DNA of 64,000 bases from an uncultured Myxococcales bacterium. Its GTDB lineage: Bacteria > Myxococcota_A > UBA9042. The stretch covers positions 1-64,000 of the forward strand of contig CAISBR010000042.1 of NCBI GenBank assembly GCA_903883645.1. Reading direction: 5' to 3'. Under the pieces are notes generated by a model. It did not search any database and was not told the DNA's origin. It worked only from the letters and a program-made list of their open reading frames with translations. This document shows, in pieces, positions 17,305 to 27,400 of the stretch (positions are counted from its first letter, which is position 1; each line of letters begins with the position of its first letter). A program made the position numbers and the translations under genes.

Positions 17305-19779
17305 ATGGCCAAAGACCTTGGCAATCCGCCACAATCGTCGTCACCCGCCGCGGCACCTGCTGCCTCTGTCAACCTGCTATACGGCATCATCTTGCTCACG
17401 CTGGCCGGCATCGGCGTGTCGATGTACTTGCTGCGCCATAAGTTGCACATCACGCTCGACCCGACCTACACGTCGAGCTGCAACCTGGGCGGGGCGATCA
17501 ACTGCGACAAGGTCAATGTCTCCGGCGCCAGCGAGCTGTTCGGTCTGCCGATTAGCTTTTTCGGTATACCTACTTATGTCGTGCAGCTGTACCTAGCGGT
17601 GCTGGCCCTGCGCGGTCGCAGCAGCGCCGAGCTGGCCAAAGTGGGCGTGCTAGCGATCGACGCGGTCGCCGGTATCGGTCTCGCCACCAGCCTGTATTCG
17701 CTGTTCTTGGGCCTGTACAGTTCGACGGTGGTCGAGGCCTACTGCCTGTACTGCATCTCGCTGTATATCATCAATTTTGGCATTACCGCGCTGGCTGTGG
17801 CTGCGGGCCCCAAGACCGTCAAGAACGCGTTTGCACGGGCCGTCGCGCTGCTGACTTCGTTCCAACAGCCAGTCGCAACTGCGCTTTTGGTGTTCGTTAT
17901 CGGTGCGGGCGCCGCTTGGCTCGGCTACGATCACACCAAGACTGCACTCGAGGGCGAGTACAAGGCCAGGATCGATACGCTATTTGCCAATGGCGACGCG
18001 GCTGTAAAGCCTGAGGCCAACGCCGCGCAAGCCGGCTCGAATGCTGTCGCCCCACAGGTTGCGCAAGCGGCGCAAGCTCCCGCTGCCCGCCCGACCGGCG
18101 AGTGCGGCAAGCCCATGGGCAAGAAAACCGAAGACGGCTACACCATTTACGAGCCCTGCCTCGACGAAGAAGACCTGCGCGACGCCTACGGAGCCAAAGA
18201 CGCCAAGGTCACGGTGGTCAAGTACTCCGACTTCGAGTGCCCGTACTGCCGCTACCTGGCCATGACCATGGAGCCGCTCAAGCCCAAGTACAAAGATAAA
18301 GTTCGCTTTATTATGAAGCACTTCCCTATGAACCCGTCGTGCAACAAGTACATGGCGGGCTACGACAAGCACCCCAATACCTGCTACGCCCACGCCGCCG
18401 CGCTTTGTGCCGGGCGCCAAGGCAAGTTCTGGGATATGCACGATAAACTGTACGCCAACCAGCCAAAGCTTGACCCCGAGACCGACCGCAAGGCCGCCGA
18501 AGAGCTGGGGCTCGACCTGGCCAAGTACGACGCGTGCCTAAAAGATCCCAGCGTGCAGGCCAAGTTCAACAAAGACATCGAAGCCGCCTACTCGGCCGGT
18601 ATCTACGGCGCGCCGCGGACCTACATCAACGGCCGTATGGTCACTGGCTCGGCCTCGACGGCAATTCTCGAGTACTACATCCAAAAAGCGCTCGAGAATC
18701 CCACCTCGGCCGCCGCACAGCAGCCCGTGGCGATGGCACCCAAGCCCGACGGCAGCCACATGCTCGCCAGCAAGACCAGCAAGGGGGCGTTCTACATCGA
18801 CGCGTACGAAGCCGCCGTCACCAAAGATGGCAAAGCCGTGAGCTTACCCGACGTTGAGCCTGCCATCGCCTCGTGGACCGAAGCCGGCGACGCCTGCGCC
18901 AAGGCCGGCAAGCGCCTGTGCAGCGAAGAGGAGTGGGTCTCGGCCTGTGCCGGCTCACTGCAGATTGACAACAACAATAATCAGCAGTTCGCCGACGACG
19001 ACGTCGAGGGCAACATGTACCCCTACGGCACCTTCTACGAGGCGGGCACCTGCGTCGATCAAGAAGACAAGTACAAGGGCAAAGCGCAAAAGACTGGCAC
19101 CAAGGCCAATTGCCGCACGCCGTCGGGCTTGTTCGATCTGGCCGGCAACATGGGCGAGTGGTCGGGCGCCACCAAAGAGACCGCGGGCCTCATGGGCGGC
19201 CACAACAACTCGGGCGAGCGCGCCGCGTGCAACCAGCGCTCGGCCAGCTTCGGTGTGGGTAACCGCAATCAGACCACCGGTTTCCGCTGCTGTGCCGACA
19301 AAGACGTCGCGCAAGGCAAGGTAAGTGCTAGTGATCTAAAGGGCGGCGACATGGACCTGGTCGGCAAGCCGATCCCCGCCTTTACCGCTAAAGACAGCAA
19401 TGGCGCCACCATCGACGCCTCGACGTTTAAGGGCAAGGTCACCCTCATCAATTTCTTCGCCTCGTGGTGCGGCCCCTGCAAGAAAGAATTCCCCGAGCTG
19501 GTCACCTTGCAAAAAGAGCACAAAGCCAAGGGCTTCCAGGTCATCAGCGTCGGCGTCGACCGCGAAGAGGGCCGCTCGCTCGAATTCGCCAAAGGTTTCG
19601 AGGCACCGTGGGGCGTCATCGCCGACGCCGAGAACGAGCTCATGGGCAAGTTCAACGTGTACTCGATGCCCGCCACGTTCCTGATCGATCGCCAGGGCGT
19701 CGTTCGCTTCTACGACACTGGCTTTAAGCCCGAAGAACAACTGCAAAAGCTTCGCGACGCGATCGCCAGCCTGCTCTGA
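17305..19779 (+). CDS. Four-module thiol oxidoreductase fusion: VKOR - DsbA-like - FGE-like - TlpA-like thioredoxin
   Basis: The 824-aa protein appears to carry a whole periplasmic disulfide relay on one chain. Residues about 24-205 are a VKOR-like membrane domain with loop cysteines Cys59 and Cys67 and the quinone-side CxxC Cys147-Leu-Tyr-Cys150. After a Pro/Ala-rich linker, a DsbA-like thioredoxin domain (about 275-465) has the active site Cys312-Pro-Tyr-Cys315 and a cis-Pro region GAPRTY. Residues about 494-665 are a formylglycine-generating-enzyme-like module (FYIDAYEAAVT, KRLCSEEEWVSAC, GLFDLAGNMGEWS, TTGFRCC). Residues about 680-824 are a TlpA/ResA-like thioredoxin with Trp721-Cys-Gly-Pro-Cys725 and cis-Pro789. 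VKOR-DsbA fusions are known; the added FGE-like and TlpA-like domains are unusual. The start at 17305 follows GGAG. It overlaps the next gene by one base. Confidence 0.9.
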   Translation: MAKDLGNPPQSSSPAAAPAASVNLLYGIILLTLAGIGVSMYLLRHKLHITLDPTYTSSCNLGGAINCDKVNVSGASELFGLPISFFGIPTYVVQLYLAVLALRGRSSAELAKVGVLAIDAVAGIGLATSLYSLFLGLYSSTVVEAYCLYCISLYIINFGITALAVAAGPKTVKNAFARAVALLTSFQQPVATALLVFVIGAGAAWLGYDHTKTALEGEYKARIDTLFANGDAAVKPEANAAQAGSNAVAPQVAQAAQAPAARPTGECGKPMGKKTEDGYTIYEPCLDEEDLRDAYGAKDAKVTVVKYSDFECPYCRYLAMTMEPLKPKYKDKVRFIMKHFPMNPSCNKYMAGYDKHPNTCYAHAAALCAGRQGKFWDMHDKLYANQPKLDPETDRKAAEELGLDLAKYDACLKDPSVQAKFNKDIEAAYSAGIYGAPRTYINGRMVTGSASTAILEYYIQKALENPTSAAAQQPVAMAPKPDGSHMLASKTSKGAFYIDAYEAAVTKDGKAVSLPDVEPAIASWTEAGDACAKAGKRLCSEEEWVSACAGSLQIDNNNNQQFADDDVEGNMYPYGTFYEAGTCVDQEDKYKGKAQKTGTKANCRTPSGLFDLAGNMGEWSGATKETAGLMGGHNNSGERAACNQRSASFGVGNRNQTTGFRCCADKDVAQGKVSASDLKGGDMDLVGKPIPAFTAKDSNGATIDASTFKGKVTLINFFASWCGPCKKEFPELVTLQKEHKAKGFQVISVGVDREEGRSLEFAKGFEAPWGVIADAENELMGKFNVYSMPATFLIDRQGVVRFYDTGFKPEEQLQKLRDAIASLL

Positions 19780-20567
19780 TGACCCTACACACGCGCCGGT
19801 CGCTGCTGGCTAGCTCGCTTGGGCTGGCGGCGCTGGCTGCCTGTCGCCATCCGCCGCTGATGCAGCCGCTGCACTGGCAGCGCGAGCCCTCTGGCCTTGA
19901 GTACGCCCGCAGCGAAGTGCCGCTGGGTGCCGACCGCGCTAGTGTGGTAATTCACCTGCTGCGCCTCGACTTGCATCGCCACGAGCTGCGGGTGGTGCTG
20001 GCCGCGGACCTCGGCAAGAAGCTAGCGACTGCCGAAGAATTTCGCGTGCAGCAAAAAGGGCTGGCTGCGATCAATGCCGGCTATTTTGACCCCGAGTATC
20101 GGCCGCTGGGGCTGCTGGTGAGCGGCGGGCGCGAGCTTGCCCACCTGCGTTTGGTCGACCACGGCGTGTTTGCGATCGCCGGTGGTCGGGCCCAGCTCGA
20201 CCATGCCCGCACCTTTCATGCTCCGCCGGATCTCGAGTTCGCGATCGAGTGCGGTCCGCGACTGCTCGTGGCGGGGGAGCGACCGCGCTTTCGCCGTGCC
20301 GACCTGGCGCGACGGGTCGCTATCGGCCACGACTCGCTAGGGCGGGTGGTCCTTGCCGTTACCGAAGGCGTTATGGGTGTTGAGGAATTTGCCCGCGTGT
20401 TGGCCCTATCGGAGCCGGTGGGCGGGCCCGGCTTGCGCGACGCGCTGAATCTTGATGGGGGTTCGTCGGCCATGTTGGCGGCGCCGCTGGCGAGCGGGTC
20501 CGTGCAGGTGACCACCGCTGTCGAGGTGCCGGTTGGCTTAGTGGTGGTGTCGCGCAACCCACTGTAG
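19779..20567 (+). CDS. Phosphodiester glycosidase (NAGPA)-family lipoprotein
   Basis: The 262-aa product begins with a twin-arginine-like lipoprotein signal (RRSLLASSLGLAALAAC), so it may be exported by Tat and lipidated. The mature part follows the phosphodiester glycosidase / NAGPA family: an early AAINAGYFD segment, a central FAIAGGRAQLDHA region and the family signature NLDGGSSAML near the C-terminus. Members remove terminal sugars linked by phosphodiester bonds; the substrate here is unknown. Its ATG shares a base with the TGA of the preceding fusion gene, so the two are translationally coupled. Confidence 0.8.
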   Translation: MTLHTRRSLLASSLGLAALAACRHPPLMQPLHWQREPSGLEYARSEVPLGADRASVVIHLLRLDLHRHELRVVLAADLGKKLATAEEFRVQQKGLAAINAGYFDPEYRPLGLLVSGGRELAHLRLVDHGVFAIAGGRAQLDHARTFHAPPDLEFAIECGPRLLVAGERPRFRRADLARRVAIGHDSLGRVVLAVTEGVMGVEEFARVLALSEPVGGPGLRDALNLDGGSSAMLAAPLASGSVQVTTAVEVPVGLVVVSRNPL

Positions 20568-20728
20568 GGCCGCCTCGCTCGCGTTTTACGCCCACAATTG
20601 GCCACAGGTTTTGATCTACTGGGCAATTGAGGCAAACTACACGCTAGAGTCGGCCGCGCGCCCAGTAATGTGGCGTGGTGGTCGCACGAATGATAGCGCA
20701 AGGTAGGTTCTTGCAAGGGGTTTTTGTG

Positions 20729-22360
20729 ATGTTCGCGATCCAAGCCGCCCGCGCGGGCGCTGCCATGCCCCCTACTCGGGCAGCCATGTCCCGCGTCCGG
20801 ACCATCTTGCGCCCCGTGGCGATCGCCATCTTGCTGCCCATGTGCTGGCTGGCGACCACCCTGCCGATGAGCTCGCCGACCGGGTCGCGGGCCTACGCCG
20901 AAGAAGAGAAAAGCTCCTTGGGTATCATCCACTTCGTCAAGCGCGGTGAGGTGGGTGCCCTGTCGGTGCAGCGTATCGAAGAGTATCTGCGGCAGATGCT
21001 CGACGCGGCCGGCTACGCCAAGATGATCGCGGCGAAAACTACGGAGACGGGCAAGCCCCTGGGGGGCGGTGCGGCAGCAGCTCAGCGCGATCGACCGGCG
21101 AGCCCCGGGACCAAAGCGCTAGAGAAGGCCGATAAGCTGATGGCGGCGGCCCGCGACATGCTGGCCGAGAGCGGCGAAAATGCCGAAGACGCTGCGAAGT
21201 TGCTGCGAGCGGCTTCGGATCGCTACGAACAGAATTTCGCTGAACTCGTCGATTTTTCGCGACTAACCGATGCCTATGTGGCTCTGGGCAGCTTGGCACT
21301 CGACGCGGGCGACCAGAAGACTGCGGGCGAGTGGCTGACCAAGGCCCTGGTGGTTCAGCCCAGCTTGGTCGTGGATGCCCGCAAGCACAAGGATCTGAAG
21401 GTATTTGTTGAAAAGACGCGCCAAGCCCTCGATGCCAAGCCGCGCGCCGATATCGGCGTCGAGTGCCGCGAAGAGGGTTCGGATGTGTACGTCGATGGCG
21501 TGAAGATCGGCACCGCGCCCGCCACCGCTAAGGACCTAGCCTTTGGCACGCACTATCTGCAAGTTCGCAAAAGTACTGCGGCGCCTTGGGGTCAGGCGGT
21601 GGCGCTCAAGGGTAAGCCGCTCTCGGTGCGCGCGGTGCTGCAGATCGAGGTGGCGCCGCAAGACGAGATCGCCGTCGGAGTCAGCCCCGACGACATCAAA
21701 GACATGGCCAACAAGGGCAACTTTGGCGAGAAGATCTTCAAGAATTCTGGCAGCATGTACGCCCGTCAGGTCGGCGCGAGTCACTTGCTCTTCGGTCTGG
21801 TCAGCAAGCGGCCCAGCTCGCTCGAACTGCACCTGTTTTTGTACAACGCCAAGACGAAAAAGACCTGCTCTATCGACAAGATCGAGTACGCGCCGAACCT
21901 GAGCAACCTGCAGATGCAGACGCTCGACGCCGAGAGCAAGGTGCACGCGGCCCTGCAGAACTGCTCCAGCGACGTCGCCGTGGTGCCTAGCTGCTACGCC
22001 GGCGCGCCCGAAGTGCCGGATGTGGCTCCGGATGCGCCCGATATCGTGACGCCGCCCGACGACAATCCCCGGGTTGAACCCAAGGTAGAGCCCAAGGTTG
22101 AACCCAGGGTTGAGCCGAAGATCGAGCCCAAGACCGACACCAAGGTTAAGCCCAAGGTGGTCAAGGACCCCATCCCCGACGACCCGTACGCCAAGCTGCT
22201 CGACCCCGATAAAGACAAAGACGCGACCCCCATCTACAAGACATGGTGGTTTTGGACCGCGGTAGGCGTAGTGGTGGTGGGCGGCGCTGGAGCGGGCATT
22301 TATGCCGGTTCGCAATCGGGCGCAGCAGCCTCGGGCTACGGAGCCCACGTTCAGTTCTAA
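20729..22360 (+). CDS. Envelope protein with PEGA-like domain and Pro/Val/Glu/Lys repeats
   Basis: About 543 aa from ATG 20729, which has an AAGGGG ribosome site; ATG 20786 is an alternative that gives a more usual signal peptide. A hydrophobic segment (VAIAILLPMCWLATTL) ends in an AYA cleavage-like site. The central part has TPR-like helices (ADKLMAAARDMLAESGENAEDAAKLLRAA, split here by gaps) and a PEGA-like stretch (VYVDGVKIGTAPATAKDLAF). Near the C-terminus are short Pro-Lys-Val-Glu repeats (about 22075-22160) and a single membrane helix (WWFWTAVGVVVVGGAGAGIYA region). Proteins of this plan are common in myxobacteria; the molecular role is unknown. Confidence 0.6.
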   Translation: MFAIQAARAGAAMPPTRAAMSRVRTILRPVAIAILLPMCWLATTLPMSSPTGSRAYAEEEKSSLGIIHFVKRGEVGALSVQRIEEYLRQMLDAAGYAKMIAAKTTETGKPLGGGAAAAQRDRPASPGTKALEKADKLMAAARDMLAESGENAEDAAKLLRAASDRYEQNFAELVDFSRLTDAYVALGSLALDAGDQKTAGEWLTKALVVQPSLVVDARKHKDLKVFVEKTRQALDAKPRADIGVECREEGSDVYVDGVKIGTAPATAKDLAFGTHYLQVRKSTAAPWGQAVALKGKPLSVRAVLQIEVAPQDEIAVGVSPDDIKDMANKGNFGEKIFKNSGSMYARQVGASHLLFGLVSKRPSSLELHLFLYNAKTKKTCSIDKIEYAPNLSNLQMQTLDAESKVHAALQNCSSDVAVVPSCYAGAPEVPDVAPDAPDIVTPPDDNPRVEPKVEPKVEPRVEPKIEPKTDTKVKPKVVKDPIPDDPYAKLLDPDKDKDATPIYKTWWFWTAVGVVVVGGAGAGIYAGSQSGAAASGYGAHVQF

Positions 22361-22440
22361 GTCTAAGAAAGTCTAGGGTTTTACCCCGATCTCCCCCGGA
22401 GCGCGCCGCGTGAGCCGCCCCATCCTCGGAGGACCAGCCG

Positions 22441-24300
22441 ATGTTCGCACCCACTCTGCGCCCGCCCCTGTCGGCTACCGCCCTTGCCGCCGTCTTGCTG
22501 GCACTCGGCGCTGCAGCCTGTTCATCGGGCAGCAGCACCCCCGCCACGGGCGTTACCTTGAAGATCGCGCACCCTGATGGCGACGAAGACAACCCATTTG
22601 GCTTGGCGGGCGATAAGTTCGTAGCCATTACCGCTGAGGTGCCGGGCAAGGCCGACAGCGTGTACCAAAAGATTGTGCCGTACACGCCAGGGATGAATCT
22701 TGACCTCAATTGTGCTTCGGGCAGCGCAACTTGCGACGGTATTACCTACGGCACGGGTCAGCAGGTCCGGGTCGAGGTGTGGTCGAGCGCGGGCGGCCAG
22801 CCGCAAGTGCCCCTGGGTCGCGGCCGCAGCATTCCCTACGATGCCATGTCGGGCGGATCGCCGAAGCCGCTGACGCCCTACGTAACGCGGATGAATCGCT
22901 TTGCGCCGGCCGTCAGCAAAGATGGGGCCGCCGATATGGGCGCCGGTCGCGCCGGAACGAGCGCCGTCACCCTGCCCGGCAACGAGGGCTTTGTGGTGAT
23001 CGCCGGTGGCGCGACACCCAATGCTGGGGCAAAAAAAGCCTTTGATCCTGCTAGTTATGGCGAATTCTCCGACTCGGTTGCTGTCTACGATCCCAACACG
23101 CGCGAGCTGAAGTCGGTCAGCCAAGGCGGGCCGGAGTATGCACTCAAGACGGCGCGGGCCTTTCATGCCTCGGCGTCGGGCAAGTCGACCATCGTCATCG
23201 CGGGCGGCTATGTGGCTGGCGCTGCCGGGCCCAAGATCACCAACACGGTTGAGTATATCGACAAGAATTTCAAGGTGCAGACCTCGCCCAGCGCGATTCC
23301 AGACCTCAAGTTTGCCCGCGCTGGCGCGACCGCGGTACAAATGTTCCCCACCGACGACTTCTTTTTGATCATGGGCGGCAAGGGCGACACGCCGTGCAAA
23401 GACGACAAAGGCAACGACCTGGACTGCGCTGGAAATACGTGGGAACTGTGGCACCCGATCAACGGCAACTTGGCGCAGGGCCGCTTGAACTCCGCCCGCT
23501 GGAACCATGCCGCCACGGTCATCCCCGGTGCTGGCGGTGGCTACGTCATGCTGATTGGCGGCGAGAACGACGAGAAAGTTCATGATACGTTTGAGGTTAT
23601 TCAGTTTACCTCGGCCGGCGGTGGCGTGATCTCGAACAAGGGCCAGGGCTGCCGTTCCGAGCTATTTGGCGGCAAGTGCGACGCATTCTTGTGGGAGCCG
23701 CTGACCCAAGGCATGCCGGTGGCGCGCACCATGCCCGGCGCGGCGTACGTATCGGTGCCCCGCGGTTCGGCCAACCCGACCTACCGCTATGTGTATATTG
23801 TGGGCGGCTTTACCGATAAGGATCACACCAAGGCGCTCGCCCGCTTCGACGTTTTCGACGTCGGCATGGGCAACTACATCAACGCCGATGGCTTTGCGCT
23901 CTCGACGCCCCGCGGTGCGCCGATGGTGGCCGCGGTGCCGCAGCCGACCACCCAGGGCCAGATCTTGGTGGCCGGCGGTAGTGCCAGCGACACGATTCAC
24001 CTGTCGACGGCCGAATTTATCTATGTTCACACTAACTTAAGTCCTTTGGTCGCCAAATGCGACGGCTCGGACCCCGCCTGCAAACCCTGCGCCGAGGGCC
24101 AGAGCCTCGTCAACAACCAGTGCATGGCGCCGACGATTCAAGTGCCGCTCGTTGAAAACGATTTGCCGGGCGGTGGCCGTTCGCTCGGCCAGGCGATCAC
24201 GCTCAACACCGGCCACGTGCTGTTGTTTGGCGGCGTGGGTACTACGCCCGAAGGGTTGATTGGCCAGAGTTCGGTGACTCTCTGGAATCCTCAGTATTAA
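22441..24300 (+). CDS. Kelch-repeat lipoprotein
   Basis: The 619-aa product has a lipoprotein signal with lipobox LGAAAC (Cys27). The mature part contains at least six kelch-like blades, seen as repeated GG strands: VVIAGGATPN, VIAGGYVAG, LIGGENDEK, YIVGGFTDK, LVAGGSASD and LLFGGVGTT. A beta-propeller is expected, facing the periplasm or the surface. A Cys cluster (CDGSDPACKPCAEGQ) sits before the last blade. The start ATG 22441 follows GGAGG with good spacing. The stop lies 162 bp before the giant gene. Confidence 0.8.
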   Translation: MFAPTLRPPLSATALAAVLLALGAAACSSGSSTPATGVTLKIAHPDGDEDNPFGLAGDKFVAITAEVPGKADSVYQKIVPYTPGMNLDLNCASGSATCDGITYGTGQQVRVEVWSSAGGQPQVPLGRGRSIPYDAMSGGSPKPLTPYVTRMNRFAPAVSKDGAADMGAGRAGTSAVTLPGNEGFVVIAGGATPNAGAKKAFDPASYGEFSDSVAVYDPNTRELKSVSQGGPEYALKTARAFHASASGKSTIVIAGGYVAGAAGPKITNTVEYIDKNFKVQTSPSAIPDLKFARAGATAVQMFPTDDFFLIMGGKGDTPCKDDKGNDLDCAGNTWELWHPINGNLAQGRLNSARWNHAATVIPGAGGGYVMLIGGENDEKVHDTFEVIQFTSAGGGVISNKGQGCRSELFGGKCDAFLWEPLTQGMPVARTMPGAAYVSVPRGSANPTYRYVYIVGGFTDKDHTKALARFDVFDVGMGNYINADGFALSTPRGAPMVAAVPQPTTQGQILVAGGSASDTIHLSTAEFIYVHTNLSPLVAKCDGSDPACKPCAEGQSLVNNQCMAPTIQVPLVENDLPGGGRSLGQAITLNTGHVLLFGGVGTTPEGLIGQSSVTLWNPQY

Positions 24301-24462
24301 TATGATGTTGTAGGGGTGACTCGCGCGGCGCCAGCGCCATGCCGGCCCAATTCGACATGGGCCTTGTCGAACCCGCGAGGGCCTTGCGATTGGCCCTCGC
24401 ACAACGGCTTGCGATTCGGCACAATCTGGGGTCGCGCGCCCAAGGTCGCCAGGAGTTCGCTC

Positions 24463-27400
24463 GTGCCAAAGCCGCTGCCCCGCATGAGGAACCTTGCCCT
24501 TTGGCGCGCCATAGCGCTGCTGGTCAGCCTAATCGCCGTGATGGCGCCGGCGCGGCAGGCCCTGGCGCTCAAGGTCGGTACCTACCCCACCTCGCCGTTC
24601 ATTACGCGACAAGTCTATGGCGGAGCGCAGCAATTCGGCGCGTCGCTGATGACCAACTTCACCTACGAGCAGATCAACGACAAGCTGCTGTCGCAAAGCT
24701 CCGACAATACCCAGAACAAGCTGCCTTCCGACGCGGTGATCAAAGACGCGCTGCTGTACTGGGGCGGCTCGGCGCTGAACGGGCCCGACGACACGGCCAC
24801 CTTTACCCTGGCCGACGGTACGCAACAGAGCATCAGTGCCGACCTGTGCCGGGCGCTGACCGACCCGGGTGCGCCGGGCAGTCCGGGCGGCTCGGGTACG
24901 CACTTTCTCTGCCGCGCCGATGTGACCAAGCTACTCGCCGCTCACCCGGTAAAACCCGGTAACTACAACGGAACCTATTCGGTCGGCGATGTGACTGCCA
25001 AGGCGGGGGCACTGCAGCTCAACAGTGTCGCGGGTTGTCCAGGGGGGCTCGACGGTCAGGCGCCGTATGCTTGCTGCCAACCCGGCGATACCTATTGCCA
25101 AGCGCGCCACGCCAGCTGGTCGCTGGTGGTGATCTACGAGTCGCCCAGCGAGTTCATCAAGCGCGACGTGTTCTTTTACGACGGCTTTGTCTTGCTCGAT
25201 GAGCAGCCGACCACTCTGGGGCAGATTAGTTTTACTATCAACGGCTTCTTAGTCGCTGACCCGCCCGAGGCCAAGCTGTCGTACTACGCCCTAGAGGGCG
25301 ACCAACACTTGGGCAACCCCGAGCAGGACAGCGTGTCGAGCTACTCGGAGCCGTGCCCCACCTGCTGGGATTTTGTGAGTTTTAACGGCAGCGAACTGAC
25401 CGGCGGCGCGGGCAACAACGAACCGCACAACATCATGAATTCAACGCCGCAGGCCGGCATCGACCTCGATACCTTCGATGTGTCGAGCTTGGTCAAGGTG
25501 GGCGACACCCAGGCGAATTTCTTGGTGAGCTCGGGCAACGGCAGCCTCAGCGACAACACCAACTCGCAGAATCCGCCGATTGGTTCGAACATGGGTGGCA
25601 ACGGCGAGCTGTTCTTCTACTCGTATACGCTGTTGCAAATTAATCGCAAGGCCCCGAATTACAAGAATATTGTCAGCCACTATACCGTCAACTCGAAGGA
25701 AGCGACCACGGCATCGCCCGGCGAGATTGTGAACTTCCAGCTCGACCTGCTCAATACCGGGCAGCTCGACGCGGATAACAACATCTTGAAACTCGACCAA
25801 TTCTTGCCGCCAGGAATGATCTGGGTGCCGAATTCGCTGGTCGTCGATGGCGTCAGCGTCAAAGACTCGGCGGCGGGCACCAGTCCGCTGGCGACGGGTC
25901 TGAACTTGGGCTCGATCACCACCTCGGCCGGCGGCAATTCGGCGCGCAAGGTCTCGTTTCAGCTGCAAGTCGCGGCCAATCCCGGCACCAGCAGCGTCGT
26001 CAGCACCGGCAACGTCGCCTACACCTACGTGGGTACCAAGGGTTCGACCACCGTTTACAACGACACGTTCAGCACCAACCAAGTCAGCATCGCCATCGTG
26101 GCGCCCGCCATCGCCGAGCCCAAGTTGAGCGTGGCGCCCGCGACGGTAAAACCAGGCGAGACGGTTACTTACGTCCTGTCGGTGCAAAATACCTCGGCGG
26201 GCAGCACCCCGGTCGGCTTTACCTGGGATGCGCCCAAAGAAGTGCAGCTGGTCAATGCCATGAACTGCACGTTCGACGTCGCGGGCGCGGGTACGGTCAT
26301 CAAGATTGACCCCAGCGCGGGCGCCAACAAGACCGGCCTGATCACGACCAGCGGCCTGGGCTTGGCGGCGGGCAAGACGGCGACCTGTACGTGGACGGCG
26401 ACGGTTCTGTCCGATGCCGGGCTAGCCGCCGCGGGAATTGCGCCGATTAATGGCCATGTTGTGAGTGTGCAGGCGAGCGTAGTGGTGGGCGGCAAGACGT
26501 TCGCCAGCGACGACCCGGCGACGAGCGGCACGGGCGAAGCGACCAAGTTCACCATCGCCTCGCAGTCGAGCTTTGTGAATTCGACCAAGACGATGACCGA
26601 TCTGAGCCCGTCGACGCCGCTCGAAGCGGGCGATCAGGTGCGCTTTGACATCACCCTGACCAACAGCGGTCCATCGCCGGGCGTGGTCACGATTACCGAC
26701 CCCTTGCCCTCGCAGCTGACGTTTGTATCGAGCCAGTCGCCCGAGCTGCTGCTGGTGGGTACGACGGTGCAGGCCAAGGCGGTGACGATCAAGCCCGCTA
26801 GCAGCCAAACCTTTAGCTTCACGGCGCAAATCAAGGCCGATACGCCCGCGGGATCGACGTTTGCGAATGTGGCGACCCTGAGCCCCAGCGACAGCCCGGC
26901 GGTGGTGGTGCAGACGCCGACGCAGACCGTGACCGGTGGACCCGACCTGACGACGTCGCAAAAGACCGTGGTCGATGTGAACGGCGGCGACCTGGAGCCG
27001 GGCGACACCCTGCAATACACGCTGACGTTTAAGAACACGGGCAAGCTGCCCAGCGGCGACTTTGGCGTGGTCGATCCGATTGACCCGAATCTGCAGGATG
27101 TGAGCGGGATTACCGGCACAGGTAGCTTCGACGCGGCGGCCAAGCAAATTGCCTGGAAGGTGCCGTCGATCGCGGCGGGCGGCCAAGCGGTGCTGCAGTT
27201 CCAGGCCAAGGTGGGGCCGCTGGTGCCTACGGGCACGACCATCGGCAACAATGCCACGGCCTCGGGCGGCGAATTGCCAAAGCCGGTGCCGGTTTCAGCG
27301 ACGATCAAGGTGCAGGCGCAGCCGAACATCAGCACCTGGAGCTTGGTGGCGACGTCGAGCAGCGGTGGTGCGTTTAACCCTGGCGATACCGTTACTTACA

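Noticed and set aside
22361..22440. Terminator at the AGGGTTTTACCCC stretch
   Set aside because: The stem is only 3-4 bp and there is no T tract after it.
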